Notes: generated by a model from the sequence alone, not told the origin. A DNA stretch of 64,000 nucleotides from Arthrobacter oryzae (GCF_003634095.1 NZ_RBIR01000002.1:558001-622000); one strand, 5' to 3'. Positions 53,931 through 62,159 are shown, numbered from the stretch's first letter. Program-made: numbers and translations.

Positions 53931-54608
53931 TTACGCGACGACGACGCCCAGATGGGTTGCGAGCAACGGTGCCAGCACGGTGAGCTGGTAATCGTCGATC
54001 ACGAGGCCCGCCAGGCTGCCCAGACCGCTGATCGCGCGGAAGTCGGTTCCCCGGAGGTCGAAGTCCTTCAGCCTGGCGCCGGCGAAGTCGAGGGTCCCGA
54101 TCGTGCAGTTTTTCAAGGCAACCCGGGTTGCGGTGCAGGAGCCCAGGTCGAGCTCGTTGATGATGCAGTCACTGATCTGGACGTCGGTGAGCTTGGAGCC
54201 GCGCAGGTTCACGTAATCGAGCTTGCCTCCGTCTATCCGCACCGACTGCCAGCCGCTCTCGTAGAGCTCCGCCGACCCCCAACGGGGGTTGCCGATCTCC
54301 ACATCCCGCAGGCTGGTCCGGGCTGCCGTGAAAACCGGGGCGTAAACCTCGGTGAGGATGCAATCGCGGAACGTGGCGCCGCGCAGTTGGGTCTCATTAA
54401 AAGACACGCCGGCAAACTCGCACTCGGCAAAGACCGCGCCGCTCAGTTCCAGTCCGTCGGCCGACGCGCGGCTGTAGCGGACGCCGTCGTACCGTTCACC
54501 GCTCCGGAAGTCCGGGGCAGGGTCGTCCCGCAGTTCCGGTGGCCGAACCGGCGCGAGGCGAGGGGCGGTGATTTTGGGGGCCTTGGCCGCTGCAGCGTGC
54601 CGGACCAT
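53931..54608 (-). CDS. Pentapeptide-repeat protein
   Basis: A 225-residue right-handed beta-helix protein with many A(D/N/T)LxG/F-type five-residue repeats (LSGAVFAECEFAGVSFNETQ; LDFAGARLKDFDLRGTDFRA). It has no signal peptide. Function in such proteins ranges from DNA-gyrase mimicry to unknown; nothing here decides. Its ATG shares one base with the stop of the upstream SRPBCC gene (TGATG), so both are co-translated. Confidence 0.85.
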   Translation of the reverse strand: MVRHAAAAKAPKITAPRLAPVRPPELRDDPAPDFRSGERYDGVRYSRASADGLELSGAVFAECEFAGVSFNETQLRGATFRDCILTEVYAPVFTAARTSLRDVEIGNPRWGSAELYESGWQSVRIDGGKLDYVNLRGSKLTDVQISDCIINELDLGSCTATRVALKNCTIGTLDFAGARLKDFDLRGTDFRAISGLGSLAGLVIDDYQLTVLAPLLATHLGVVVA

Positions 54609-55081
54609 CAGAGCGACTCGGCTTTGGTCGCGATTTCCGCCAGGTCCTTGGCGAGCGCTTTGCGGGTAATGCGCATGCCGAGCGGGCCGAACACGGCAAG
54701 CATGGCCTTTCCCAACCGGGTTGGCCTAACGAGCTCCGCACCGAAGGTCAGCGTGAGGTCGGTGCCGCCGTCGCGCCCCGCCAGGGCGAACCGGGAGGTG
54801 TAGGAGGCGCCGCCCTGGCGGGCTTTCACTGTGGTGCCGCCGGCCCGGTCCGGGCCAGGCGCCTCGCACTCAGACACCGCCATCTCCACCGTCTCCGAGC
54901 GCCCCAGCATGGTGCGGGTTTCCTTCCAGCGGGTGCCCACGCCGTAGGGTCCGTCGGTGAGCATCTGGACCGAATCGACGCCGGACAGGGTTGAGGCCGA
55001 TCCGGGGATATCCGACACCACGGCCCAGACCGAGTCCGCCGGAGCATTGATGTGCTGCGTGAGCGTGATCTTGTGGTCCAT
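54608..55081 (-). CDS. SRPBCC family protein
   Basis: A 157-residue START-like protein: ITLTQHINAPADSVWAVVSD at the N-terminus, GVGTRWKETRTML and a C-terminal helix RITRKALAKDLAEIATKAE. ATG 55081 fits family length; the frame is open for 68 more codons that look non-coding. It resembles the coenzyme Q-binding/polyketide-cyclase-like group. The role is unknown. Confidence 0.82.
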   Translation of the reverse strand: MDHKITLTQHINAPADSVWAVVSDIPGSASTLSGVDSVQMLTDGPYGVGTRWKETRTMLGRSETVEMAVSECEAPGPDRAGGTTVKARQGGASYTSRFALAGRDGGTDLTLTFGAELVRPTRLGKAMLAVFGPLGMRITRKALAKDLAEIATKAESL

Positions 55082-55170
55082 GCCCTCGAGCCTAGCCCGG
55101 GGGCGGTGAAAAAGTTCATCCCGTCCGGGCTGAGCGCCGCGCCCGGTGGCGGTCAATCCGCGCTCACCCC

Positions 55171-55200
55171 TTGATTTAGTAAGCATGCTTTGTGTTAGGC
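55171..55200 (+). promoter_or_regulatory. Promoter-like region with AAGCATGCTT palindrome
   Basis: TTGATTTAGTAAGCATGCTT lies 57 bases upstream of the csbD-like start. AAGCATGCTT (55181-55190) is a perfect palindrome in an otherwise GC-rich region. TAGTAAGCAT here also occurs, inverted, at the promoter of the 28433 gene. Confidence 0.45.
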
Positions 55201-55246
55201 TGAATGAACGTTGATTTTCTACCGGAAACGAAAGGTGGTCCACACC

Positions 55247-55423
55247 ATGGGTGTCGGAGACAAGATTCAGAACGAAGCGGAGCACCTGGGCGGCAAGGCC
55301 AAGGAAGCGGCCGGAAACGCAACCAACAACGACCAGCTGCGGGCCGAGGGCCAGCGCGATCAGGTCGTAGCCGACGCGAAGAAGGTTGGCGAAAACGTCA
55401 AGGACGCTTTCAAGAAGGACTAA
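55247..55423 (+). CDS. CsbD family stress-response protein
   Basis: A 58-residue CsbD-like protein, hydrophilic and likely natively unfolded. The sequence GVGDKIQNEAEHLGGKAKEAAG then NDQLRAEGQRDQ is the family pattern. Many actinobacteria make these proteins under general stress. ATG 55247 has AAAGGTGG upstream. The predicted transcript ends at a very strong terminator 10 bases after the stop. Confidence 0.92.
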   Translation: MGVGDKIQNEAEHLGGKAKEAAGNATNNDQLRAEGQRDQVVADAKKVGENVKDAFKKD

Positions 55424-55433
55424 TTCTTCAGCT

Positions 55434-55482
55434 AAAAGCGGCGCCGGTCTTTCCTTTGGGGGACGACCGGCGCCGCTTTTTT
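55434..55482 (+). terminator. Rho-independent terminator after csbD
   Basis: A perfect 16-bp stem (55434-55449 with 55465-55480), a 15-base loop and six T residues (55477-55482, the first four of which pair with the A-run). Confidence 0.92.
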
Positions 55483-55655
55483 GTGCCTGCTTTTTTGTGC
55501 ATGCTGGTTGGTGTGGATTCGCTGTGCCCGCTCTGAGCTCCCCGCACTGTGGCGCCGGGGTTCTCCCGTGCTTCGCCGGGCCTCATTCCGGACTTCCGGG
55601 CTTCCGGGCGCACATCCTGCAACAATGGCTCCCACCAGCCGACGGAGGAGACAGC

Positions 55656-56426
55656 ATGGCACGGACAGCGGCAGACAAAGGCAAATCCCCCAGCCGGGAT
55701 CTCAGCAACATCGACCTGAGCGAGGCCAGCGCTGCCGCCGGCGGATCGCCCGTGCTGCGCGGCTATCTGGCGACGCCGGAAGGTGACGGGCCTTTTCCGG
55801 CGGTCCTGATGATCCACGAAATTTTCGGCCTCAACGACATCACCGTCCGCCACGCCGACCGGCTGGCCGCGGCCGGCTACCTGACGCTGGCCGTTGACCT
55901 GTTCAGCGACGGCGGCCCCCGCCGGTGCCTTGTGGCCACCATGCGTGCGCTGGCGGCGGGCGAGGGCCGGGCCTTCACCGACCTGGCGACAGCCCGGGAC
56001 TGGCTTCAGGATTCGGGCCGGACCACGGGCAAGATCGGCGTGATCGGTTTCTGCATGGGCGGCGGCTTCGCCCTCCTGCTGGCCAATGACCACTTCGACG
56101 CGGCGGCCGTCAATTACGGCCGGCGCCCGAAAAATCCTGAGGAGGCCCTGGCCGGCGCCTGCCCGATCGTGGCCAACTTCGGCGGCAAGGACCGCAGCCT
56201 GCCTGATGAAGCGGCAAAGCTATCGTCTCTGCTGGACCGGCTGGGTGTGGAGCACGACATCAAGGAGTTCCCGAACGCCGGGCACGCCTTCCTCAACGAT
56301 GCGGAAACCGGCCCGCGGCCCCTGCGCCCGCTATTTCGCGTCATGGGAATCAAGCCGGATCCGCAGTCGGCACCGGAGGCGTGGCAGAGGATCGAGGACC
56401 ACTTCGCCAAGCATCTGAAGGCCTGA
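55656..56426 (+). CDS. Dienelactone hydrolase family protein
   Basis: An alpha/beta-hydrolase of 256 residues with the cysteine nucleophile in IGFCMGGGFALLL, an acidic residue in FGGKDRSLPDE and the catalytic His in FPNAGHAFLND. This Cys-Asp-His triad is characteristic of dienelactone hydrolase, but many relatives have other esterase roles. ATG 55656 has GGAGGAG upstream. No chlorocatechol genes are near. Confidence 0.87.
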   Translation: MARTAADKGKSPSRDLSNIDLSEASAAAGGSPVLRGYLATPEGDGPFPAVLMIHEIFGLNDITVRHADRLAAAGYLTLAVDLFSDGGPRRCLVATMRALAAGEGRAFTDLATARDWLQDSGRTTGKIGVIGFCMGGGFALLLANDHFDAAAVNYGRRPKNPEEALAGACPIVANFGGKDRSLPDEAAKLSSLLDRLGVEHDIKEFPNAGHAFLNDAETGPRPLRPLFRVMGIKPDPQSAPEAWQRIEDHFAKHLKA

Positions 56427-56529
56427 GCGCCCGCCCGCCGCGGACACGCGCCGTCGCAAAACCCCCGAATGGGACGCTAAACGCGACCCAGTTGGGAACG
56501 GGGGCTCCCGGCATGACACCATACCGACC

Positions 56530-57387
56530 ATGGTCCAGAAGATTGCGTACCAGGGTGAGCCCGGCGCCAATTCCAATATTGCATGCGCCCAGATGTTTCC
56601 CGAGTTCGAAAGTGTCCCCTGTGCCAGCTTCGAGGACGCTTTGGAACTGGTATCCAGCGGCGAGGCCGCCCTGGCCATGATTCCTATTGAAAACTCGATC
56701 GCCGGCCGGGTGGCTGACATCCACATCCTGCTGCCCCAATCCCGTCTGCAGATAGTGGGCGAGTACTTTCTTCCGATCCATTTCGACCTGATGGGCATAC
56801 CCGGCAGCACCGTCGAGGGGGCCACCGAGGTCCACAGCCACATCCACGCCCTGGGTCAGTGCCGCAAGTTGATCCGCAGTGCCGGCCTGAAGCCTGTTAT
56901 CGCCGGGGATACCGCGGGTTCCGCCCGTGAAGTGCGGGAGTGGAACGATCCAGCCAAGCTGTCCCTCGCTCCCCCGCTCGCGGCCCGGATCTACGGCCTG
57001 GAGGTGCTGGCTTCCCGGGTGGAGGATGACCCGTCCAACACCACCCGGTTCGTGGTCCTGGCGCCGGAAAAGGACCTGCCGCCCCGGGAGGCGCTGCCAG
57101 GAGCGGCCATGACCAGCTTCCTGTTCCGAGTCCGGAACGTCCCCTCCGCACTTTTCAAGGCTCTGGGCGGATTTGCCACCAACGGCGTGAACATGACAAG
57201 GCTGGAAAGCTACATGGTGGGCGACGAGTTTACTGCCACTATGTTCATGGCCGACGTCGAGGGACACCCCGAGGACCTCCCCGTCAGACTGGCCCTCGAG
57301 GAGTTGGCCTTCTTCACCACCGAGGTGCGCATCCTGGGCGTCTATGCCGCCGCCGAATACCGGACCGGGCAAGCAGTCCCCGGCTGA
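56530..57387 (+). CDS. pheA: Prephenate dehydratase
   Basis: PheA converts prephenate to phenylpyruvate for phenylalanine synthesis. The 285 residues contain the catalytic domain (KIAYQGEPGANSNIACAQMFPE, PIENSIAGRVADIHILL, NTTRFVVLAPE with the TRF catalytic residues) and an ACT regulatory domain (about 195-275) with TSFLFRVRNVPSALFKALGG and NMTRLESYMV. There is no chorismate mutase domain. The regulatory ESRP motif is altered to LESY, so feedback inhibition may differ. Confidence 0.93.
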   Translation: MVQKIAYQGEPGANSNIACAQMFPEFESVPCASFEDALELVSSGEAALAMIPIENSIAGRVADIHILLPQSRLQIVGEYFLPIHFDLMGIPGSTVEGATEVHSHIHALGQCRKLIRSAGLKPVIAGDTAGSAREVREWNDPAKLSLAPPLAARIYGLEVLASRVEDDPSNTTRFVVLAPEKDLPPREALPGAAMTSFLFRVRNVPSALFKALGGFATNGVNMTRLESYMVGDEFTATMFMADVEGHPEDLPVRLALEELAFFTTEVRILGVYAAAEYRTGQAVPG

Positions 57388-57437
57388 GTGCCCGCAGTAA
57401 TCCGCTACGGAGCCAGGTCGGAAACGCCCCGTGTGCC

Positions 57438-57546
57438 GACGCTCCATCCCAGTTGCTCGCCGCCGGACCCCGCCCCACCCCGACGCAGCCCCGGGATTTC
57501 GCGGGCGGCGCAGACGTGCGGTCAGCAGCAACCGGGCAGGAACGCC
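57438..57546. repeat. R-type element, copy R4a
   Basis: The left end GACGCTCCATCCCAGTTGCT matches R1-R3 exactly. The interior is different (CGCCGCCGGACCCCGCCCC), and the right end is AGCAGCAACCGGGCAGGAAC. It is part of a 138-base direct repeat that starts TCGGAAACGCCCC at 57418. Confidence 0.8.
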
Positions 57547-57575
57547 ACGGCGCCATCGGAAACGCCCCGTGTGCC

Positions 57576-57684
57576 GACGCTCCATCCCAGTTGCTCGCCG
57601 CCGGACCTCGCCTCACCCCGACGCACCCCCGGAATTTCGCGGGCGCGCAGACGTGCGGTCAGCAGCAACCGGGCGGGAACGTCA
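57576..57684. repeat. R-type element, copy R4b
   Basis: The second copy of the 138-base direct repeat (TCGGAAACGCCCC at 57556), with the same left end and AGCAGCAACCGGGCGGGAAC at the right. A third, truncated start (ATCGGAAAGGCGCC) follows near 57693. Confidence 0.8.
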
Positions 57685-57747
57685 GCCCGCCATCGGAAAG
57701 GCGCCAGGCTCCCTGGGGTCACGCCGTCCGGGGTCACGCGTCCGGGA

Positions 57748-59661
57748 TCACGCCGTCTGGGGCTGTCCCGACCGCAGGAGGGGCGCGAAGAACGCGGCGA
57801 GCTCCGCCGTCGCCGTCAGCGGCAGGACGTTAGCCACGTATTGGTCGGGGCGCACCACCACCACCACACCGCCACGGTCGATCCCGCGCAGCTCGAAGAT
57901 GTCCGCCGCCGGATCGGTGGCGTAGACCTTCTCAAGGTACGTGAGCTTGAACGGGCCGACCTCCGGCTTGAACACTGCCGGGACGGCGCCGATGTCGACG
58001 CCCGTGTGGTCCTGCTGGTAGATCACCTTCACGTCGAACCACGCGTCACGATCCGCCCCGTCGGGGGTGGCGGCCAGCGGCGAGTCCGGGGCGCTGGCAA
58101 GCCAAGCGGCCAGGTCCGCCACCGGTGACGGAGCCGTTGCCCCCTGTCCCGGCGCAGCCGCGTCGGCGAAGACGTAGATCCGCCACCGCCCGTCCGCCGT
58201 GGCTTGGTGGCCGAGGTGCAGCGGGTTGGTGTCGCAGACCCGCACGACGGGCGCGGATTTGAACCGCTTGCCGATGGGGAACCCGGCGGCCAGGTGCTGG
58301 TGCGCAGGCTCGGCGATGAGCATGGAGGGCGCGTACTGGGTCATGAAGCCCGCCGGGAATTCGGCGGTGCTGACGTAAAAGTCCTCGAGCTCGGAGGGGT
58401 TCTCGAACTCTTCGGGCTTCTTGGCCATCAGTGTCGACCACTCCTTGTCGAAGTCAATGAGGTTCTTCGCGATGATCTGGCGCTCGGCCGAGTACGTGGA
58501 CAGCAGGCTCTCCGGGCTGCGGCCCTCAAGCACGTGCCCGAGCTTCCAGCCCAGGTTGAAGCCGTCCTGCATGGAGACGTTCATGCCCTGGCCGGCCTTG
58601 GCGCTGTGGGTGTGGCACGCGTCGCCGGTGATGAACACGCGCGGCGTGCGGGTGCCCCGCTCCGCCGGGAGGACGTCGTCGAACCGGTCGGTGAGGCGGT
58701 GGCCCACCTCGTAGACGCTGTGCCAGGCGACGTTGCGCACGTCGAGCGTGTAGGGGTGGAGGATCTCGTTCGCCTTGGCGATGATCTGCTCGATCGTGGT
58801 GCCGCGGACGGCGCCCTTGTCGTTGGGGTCCACCTGGCCGAGGTCGACGTACATGCGGAACAAGTGGCCGCCTTCGCGCGGGATCAGCAGGATGCTGCCG
58901 CCGTCGTGGGACTGGATGGCGCACTTGAGCCGGATGTCCGGGAAGTCCGTGACGGCGAGCACGTCCATGACGCCCCAGGCGTGGTTGGCAGCGTCGCCGG
59001 CGAGCGTGCAGCCGATTGACTCCCGGACTTTGCTCCGGGCGCCGTCCGCGCCGACGACATACTTCGCCCGGACGGTGCGCTCCCGGCCCTCGTGCGGGCC
59101 GGCCGTGTGGAGAAGTGTCACCGTGACGGGGTACTCCCCAGTATCCGCAACCTCGAGGCCCTGGAATTCGTAGCCGTAGTCGGGTGACATGCGGGCGGGC
59201 GAGTTCGCCATGAACTCCCCGAAGTAGTCCAGCACCCGGGCCTGGTTGACGATCAGGTGCGGGAACTCGCTGATGCCCGCCGGGTCGTCCACGGCGCGGG
59301 CGGCGCGGAGAATGCGGGAAGGATCCGCCGGATCCGGTTTCCAGAACGCCATCTCGGTGATCCGATACGCCTCGGCGATGATCCGCTCGGCGAAGCCGAA
59401 GGCCTGGAAGGTTTCGACGCTGCGGGCCTGGATGCCGTCGGCCTGGCCGATGGCGAGCCTGCCGCCGCGGCGCTCGACAATCCGCGTCGTGACGCCCGGG
59501 AACTGGGACAACTGCGCGGCGGTGAGCATGCCCGCGGGCCCGGTGCCCACAATGAGCACGTCAACCTCGTCGGGAAGCTGCGTGGGCCGGTCGATGCCGA
59601 CGCCGGCGGCCGGCTGGACCCGGGGGTCACCGGAGACATAACCGTGGTGGTGAAACTGCAC
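57748..59661 (-). CDS. FAD-dependent aromatic monooxygenase (phenol 2-monooxygenase / MobA-like)
   Basis: A 637-residue class A flavin hydroxylase. FAD motifs are VDVLIVGTGPAGML, GADGARSKVRESIG and ITGDACHTHSAKAGQGMNVS, then a thioredoxin-like C-terminal domain. The N-terminus MQFHHHGYVSGDPR resembles 3-hydroxybenzoate 4-monooxygenase (MobA) from memory. It is divergent from a homoprotocatechuate cleavage cluster, so it may instead make homoprotocatechuate from a hydroxyphenylacetate; the substrate is not decided by the sequence. Two GTTCGATA-type operators lie upstream. Confidence 0.8.
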   Translation of the reverse strand: MQFHHHGYVSGDPRVQPAAGVGIDRPTQLPDEVDVLIVGTGPAGMLTAAQLSQFPGVTTRIVERRGGRLAIGQADGIQARSVETFQAFGFAERIIAEAYRITEMAFWKPDPADPSRILRAARAVDDPAGISEFPHLIVNQARVLDYFGEFMANSPARMSPDYGYEFQGLEVADTGEYPVTVTLLHTAGPHEGRERTVRAKYVVGADGARSKVRESIGCTLAGDAANHAWGVMDVLAVTDFPDIRLKCAIQSHDGGSILLIPREGGHLFRMYVDLGQVDPNDKGAVRGTTIEQIIAKANEILHPYTLDVRNVAWHSVYEVGHRLTDRFDDVLPAERGTRTPRVFITGDACHTHSAKAGQGMNVSMQDGFNLGWKLGHVLEGRSPESLLSTYSAERQIIAKNLIDFDKEWSTLMAKKPEEFENPSELEDFYVSTAEFPAGFMTQYAPSMLIAEPAHQHLAAGFPIGKRFKSAPVVRVCDTNPLHLGHQATADGRWRIYVFADAAAPGQGATAPSPVADLAAWLASAPDSPLAATPDGADRDAWFDVKVIYQQDHTGVDIGAVPAVFKPEVGPFKLTYLEKVYATDPAADIFELRGIDRGGVVVVVRPDQYVANVLPLTATAELAAFFAPLLRSGQPQTA

Positions 59662-59707
59662 GGGCTTTCCTCACTTCATTGTGTGGCGGCCAGTCGCCGT
59701 CATTCGT

Positions 59708-59742
59708 GTTCGATATTAGAACTAGACGTTCGATAATAGAAT
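59708..59742. promoter_or_regulatory. Paired operators upstream of the monooxygenase
   Basis: Two 15-base copies, GTTCGATATTAGAAC (59708-59722) and GTTCGATAATAGAAT (59728-59742), are spaced 20 bases apart, two helical turns. They resemble, from memory, the PcaR/PcaU (IclR family) site GTTCGATAATCGCAC. No IclR gene is in the window. Confidence 0.6.
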
Positions 59743-59818
59743 TTCTACGCCAATCCCAAAACTGTACGGCAGATATGACGCGGGTTACAAGTGCCATGAA
59801 AATTGCCCAGGCAATGGG

Positions 59819-59878
59819 TTGACGCCCCGGGGTTACCGGGTCATAGTTTTCGTATACGATTTCGTACTCGATGAGGAG
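59819..59878 (+). promoter_or_regulatory. Promoter and GntR operator of the homoprotocatechuate cluster
   Basis: TTGACG (59819-59824) and CATAGT (59842-59847) are separated by 17 bases and make a good promoter. The palindrome TCGTATACGA (59850-59859) follows at the start-site region, and fits the TnGTnnnACnA type of FadR-branch GntR repressors. GAGGAG (59873-59878) serves the TTG start at 59885. Confidence 0.6.
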
Positions 59879-59884
59879 TAACTC

Positions 59885-61459
59885 TTGGAACTGGTCACCG
59901 ACCACATCCTGGCCGCGGCCCGCAAGGTCATCGCGGTCCACATCAACTACCCCAGCCGGGCAGCCCAGCGCGGCCGCACTCCGGAGCAGCCCTCCTACTT
60001 CCTGAAGCCGACGTCGTCCCTGACGGTGGGTTCCGCGGAAGCCCCTTCAACCGTGGAGCGCCCTGCCGGCTGCGAACTCCTCGGCTACGAGGGCGAGATC
60101 GCCCTGATCATCGGCAAGCCCGCCCGCCGGGTGGGCATCGAGGACGCCTGGAGCCACGTCGAGTGGATCACGGCCAGCAACGACCTCGGCGTCTACGACC
60201 TCCGCTACGCGGACAAGGGCTCCAACCTCCGGTCCAAGGGCGGCGACGGGTTCACACCCCTCGGCCCGGGACTGATCGCCGCGGACACCGTGGACCCGGC
60301 CAAACTGCGGATCCGCACCTGGCACAACGGCGAACTCGTCCAGGACGACACCACCGGGGACCTGCTGTTCCCGTTCTCCCGGCTAGTGGCCGACCTGTCC
60401 CAGCTGCTCACGCTCGAAGAGGGCGACATCATCCTCACCGGCACGCCGGCCGGGGCCTCGGTGGCCAAGCCGGGCGACGTCGTCGAGGTTGAAGTCAGCA
60501 CCGTTGAAGTCAGCACCGTTGAAGTCAGCACCGTTGAAGTCAGCACGACGACGTCGGGCGGCGCCGCTTCGGGTCTCTCCACCGGCCGGCTGGTCACCCG
60601 CGTAGAGGAAGGCACGACGCCGTTCGCGGACTTTGGCGCCCGGCCCAAGACCGATGACCTCCAGCGCGAGGAGGCGTACGGCTCGCGGGAAGCCGCCGGC
60701 CTGGCGGCTGCGGCCGGCGCCGGCGTCGGCGTCGGCGTCGGACAGATCCTGTCCCCGGAACTGAAGGCCAAGCTGGAAAGCGTCTGCACGGCCACGTTGT
60801 CCTCCCAGCTGCGCAAGCGCGGGCTGAACAACGTCAGCATCGACGGCCTCACCTCCACCCGCCCGGATCGGCGGATCGTTGGCCTGGCCCGCACCCTGCG
60901 CTATGTGCCCAACCGCGAGGACCTGTTCAAGACCCACGGCGGGGGCTTCAACGCCCAGAAGAAGGCCATCGACTCCGTCAACGAGGGCGAAATCCTCGTC
61001 ATGGAGGCCCGCGGCGAAAAGGGCACGGGCACCATCGGGGACATCCTGGCCCTCCGCGCCCAGGTCCGCGGTGCCGCGGCCATCATCACCGACGGCGGCG
61101 TCCGCGACTTCTCCGCCGTGGCTGCCATGGACTTGCCCACCTATTACGCCAACCCGCACCCCGCCGTCCTGGGCCGCCGGCACATCCCGTGGGACACGGA
61201 CATCACCATCGCCTGCGGCGGCACCACCGTGCAGCCGGGGGACATCATCGTGGCCGACGCGGACGGCATCCTGGTCATCCCGCCGGCCCTCGCCGAAGAG
61301 ATCGCGGACGATTCCATCGGCCAGGAACGCGAGGAAACCTTCATCACCGAGATGGTCCGGCAGGGCCACAGCGTGGACGGCCTTTACCCACTGAACGCCG
61401 CATGGCGGGCCCGGTACTTGCAATGGGAAGCGATGGAAGCCGGTAAATCCCATGACTGA
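59885..61459 (+). CDS. Fusion of an FAH-family (HpaG-like) enzyme and an RraA-like domain
   Basis: A 524-residue two-domain protein. Residues 1-200 are a fumarylacetoacetate hydrolase fold with CELLGYEGEIALIIGKPAR, ITASNDLGVYDLRYADKGSN and ILTGTPAGASVAKPGDVVEVE, as in HpaG isomerase/decarboxylase. A spacer with VEVST repeated four times follows (about 202-220). Residues about 285-505 are RraA-like with LRYVPNREDLFK, EARGEKGTGTIGDILALRAQ and GAAAIITDGGVRDF, a fold shared by HMG aldolases. It may do both decarboxylation and aldol cleavage in homoprotocatechuate breakdown. The TTG start has GAGGAG six bases upstream. Confidence 0.82.
   Translation: MELVTDHILAAARKVIAVHINYPSRAAQRGRTPEQPSYFLKPTSSLTVGSAEAPSTVERPAGCELLGYEGEIALIIGKPARRVGIEDAWSHVEWITASNDLGVYDLRYADKGSNLRSKGGDGFTPLGPGLIAADTVDPAKLRIRTWHNGELVQDDTTGDLLFPFSRLVADLSQLLTLEEGDIILTGTPAGASVAKPGDVVEVEVSTVEVSTVEVSTVEVSTTTSGGAASGLSTGRLVTRVEEGTTPFADFGARPKTDDLQREEAYGSREAAGLAAAAGAGVGVGVGQILSPELKAKLESVCTATLSSQLRKRGLNNVSIDGLTSTRPDRRIVGLARTLRYVPNREDLFKTHGGGFNAQKKAIDSVNEGEILVMEARGEKGTGTIGDILALRAQVRGAAAIITDGGVRDFSAVAAMDLPTYYANPHPAVLGRRHIPWDTDITIACGGTTVQPGDIIVADADGILVIPPALAEEIADDSIGQEREETFITEMVRQGHSVDGLYPLNAAWRARYLQWEAMEAGKSHD
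60488..60546 (+). repeat. In-frame 15-bp tandem repeat, four copies
   Basis: GTTGAAGTCAGCACC is repeated at 60488, 60503, 60518 and 60533 (the last lacks the final C). It encodes VEVST four times in the linker between the FAH and RraA domains. Such a short identical array can expand or contract by slippage. Confidence 0.95.
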
Positions 61460-62159
61460 CACAGCCAGCACAGCAGCCATACTGTCCGGAAACGGGGCCT
61501 CCGGAAGCAAGTCCGAGCAGGCCTATGCCACCGTGAAGTCCCGGATCGTGGACGGGACCTACTCCCCCGGCTACCGGCTGGTCCTGGCGAAGATCGCCGA
61601 GGACCTGGGCGTCAGCGTGGTACCGGTCCGCGAGGCCATCCGCCGGCTCGAAGCCGAGGGACTGGTGACGTTCGAGCGGAACGTCGGCGCCACCGTGTCC
61701 GGCATCGACCCCACCGAGTTCCTTTACACCATGCAGACCCTCAGCATCATCGAGGGCGCCGCCACGGCGCTCTCGGCCCCGCTGATCGGCGCGGCGGACG
61801 TGGCCCGGGCCCGGGCCGTCAACGCCGAGATGCGCGAGTGCCTGCAGCACTTCGACCCCGTCCGGTTCACGGCGCTGAACCAGGACTTCCACAGCATCCT
61901 GTTCGAGCACTGCCCCAACCCCCACATCCTGGACCTCGTCCACCGGGGCTGGAACCGGCTCGCATCGCTGCGGTCATCCACGTTCCGCTTCGTCCCGGGA
62001 CGGGCCCACGAATCCGTGGACGAGCACGAGGCCCTGCTGCAGCTCATCGAAGCCGGGGCCGGCGCCGACACCATCGAAAAGGCCGCCCGCCTCCACCGCT
62101 CCGCCACCTTGGACGCGTACCTTGCCCAAAGCAACGCGGGGTCACTTAGCGCCCATTAA
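61452..62159 (+). CDS. GntR family (FadR-type) regulator
   Basis: A 235-residue regulator. The N-terminal winged helix is AYATVKSRIVDGTYSPGYRL then LGVSVVPVREAIRRLEAEGL, and an all-helical FCD effector domain follows with QTLSIIEGAATALSAP and HEALLQLIEAGA. The start overlaps the fusion gene by eight bases. The last ten codons and the TAA come from a copy of the GCAACGCGGGGTCA palindrome, so the protein ends SNAGSLSAH. It probably controls this cluster through TCGTATACGA at 59850. Confidence 0.88.
   Translation: MTDTASTAAILSGNGASGSKSEQAYATVKSRIVDGTYSPGYRLVLAKIAEDLGVSVVPVREAIRRLEAEGLVTFERNVGATVSGIDPTEFLYTMQTLSIIEGAATALSAPLIGAADVARARAVNAEMRECLQHFDPVRFTALNQDFHSILFEHCPNPHILDLVHRGWNRLASLRSSTFRFVPGRAHESVDEHEALLQLIEAGAGADTIEKAARLHRSATLDAYLAQSNAGSLSAH

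Larger units (their letters stand above)
57388..57747. other. 360-base repeat-filled gap between pheA and the monooxygenase
   Basis: No gene is supported. It contains two tandem copies of a 138-base unit, each with an R-type palindrome. The two flanking genes converge here, so the repeats may also serve as termination structures. Confidence 0.75.
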
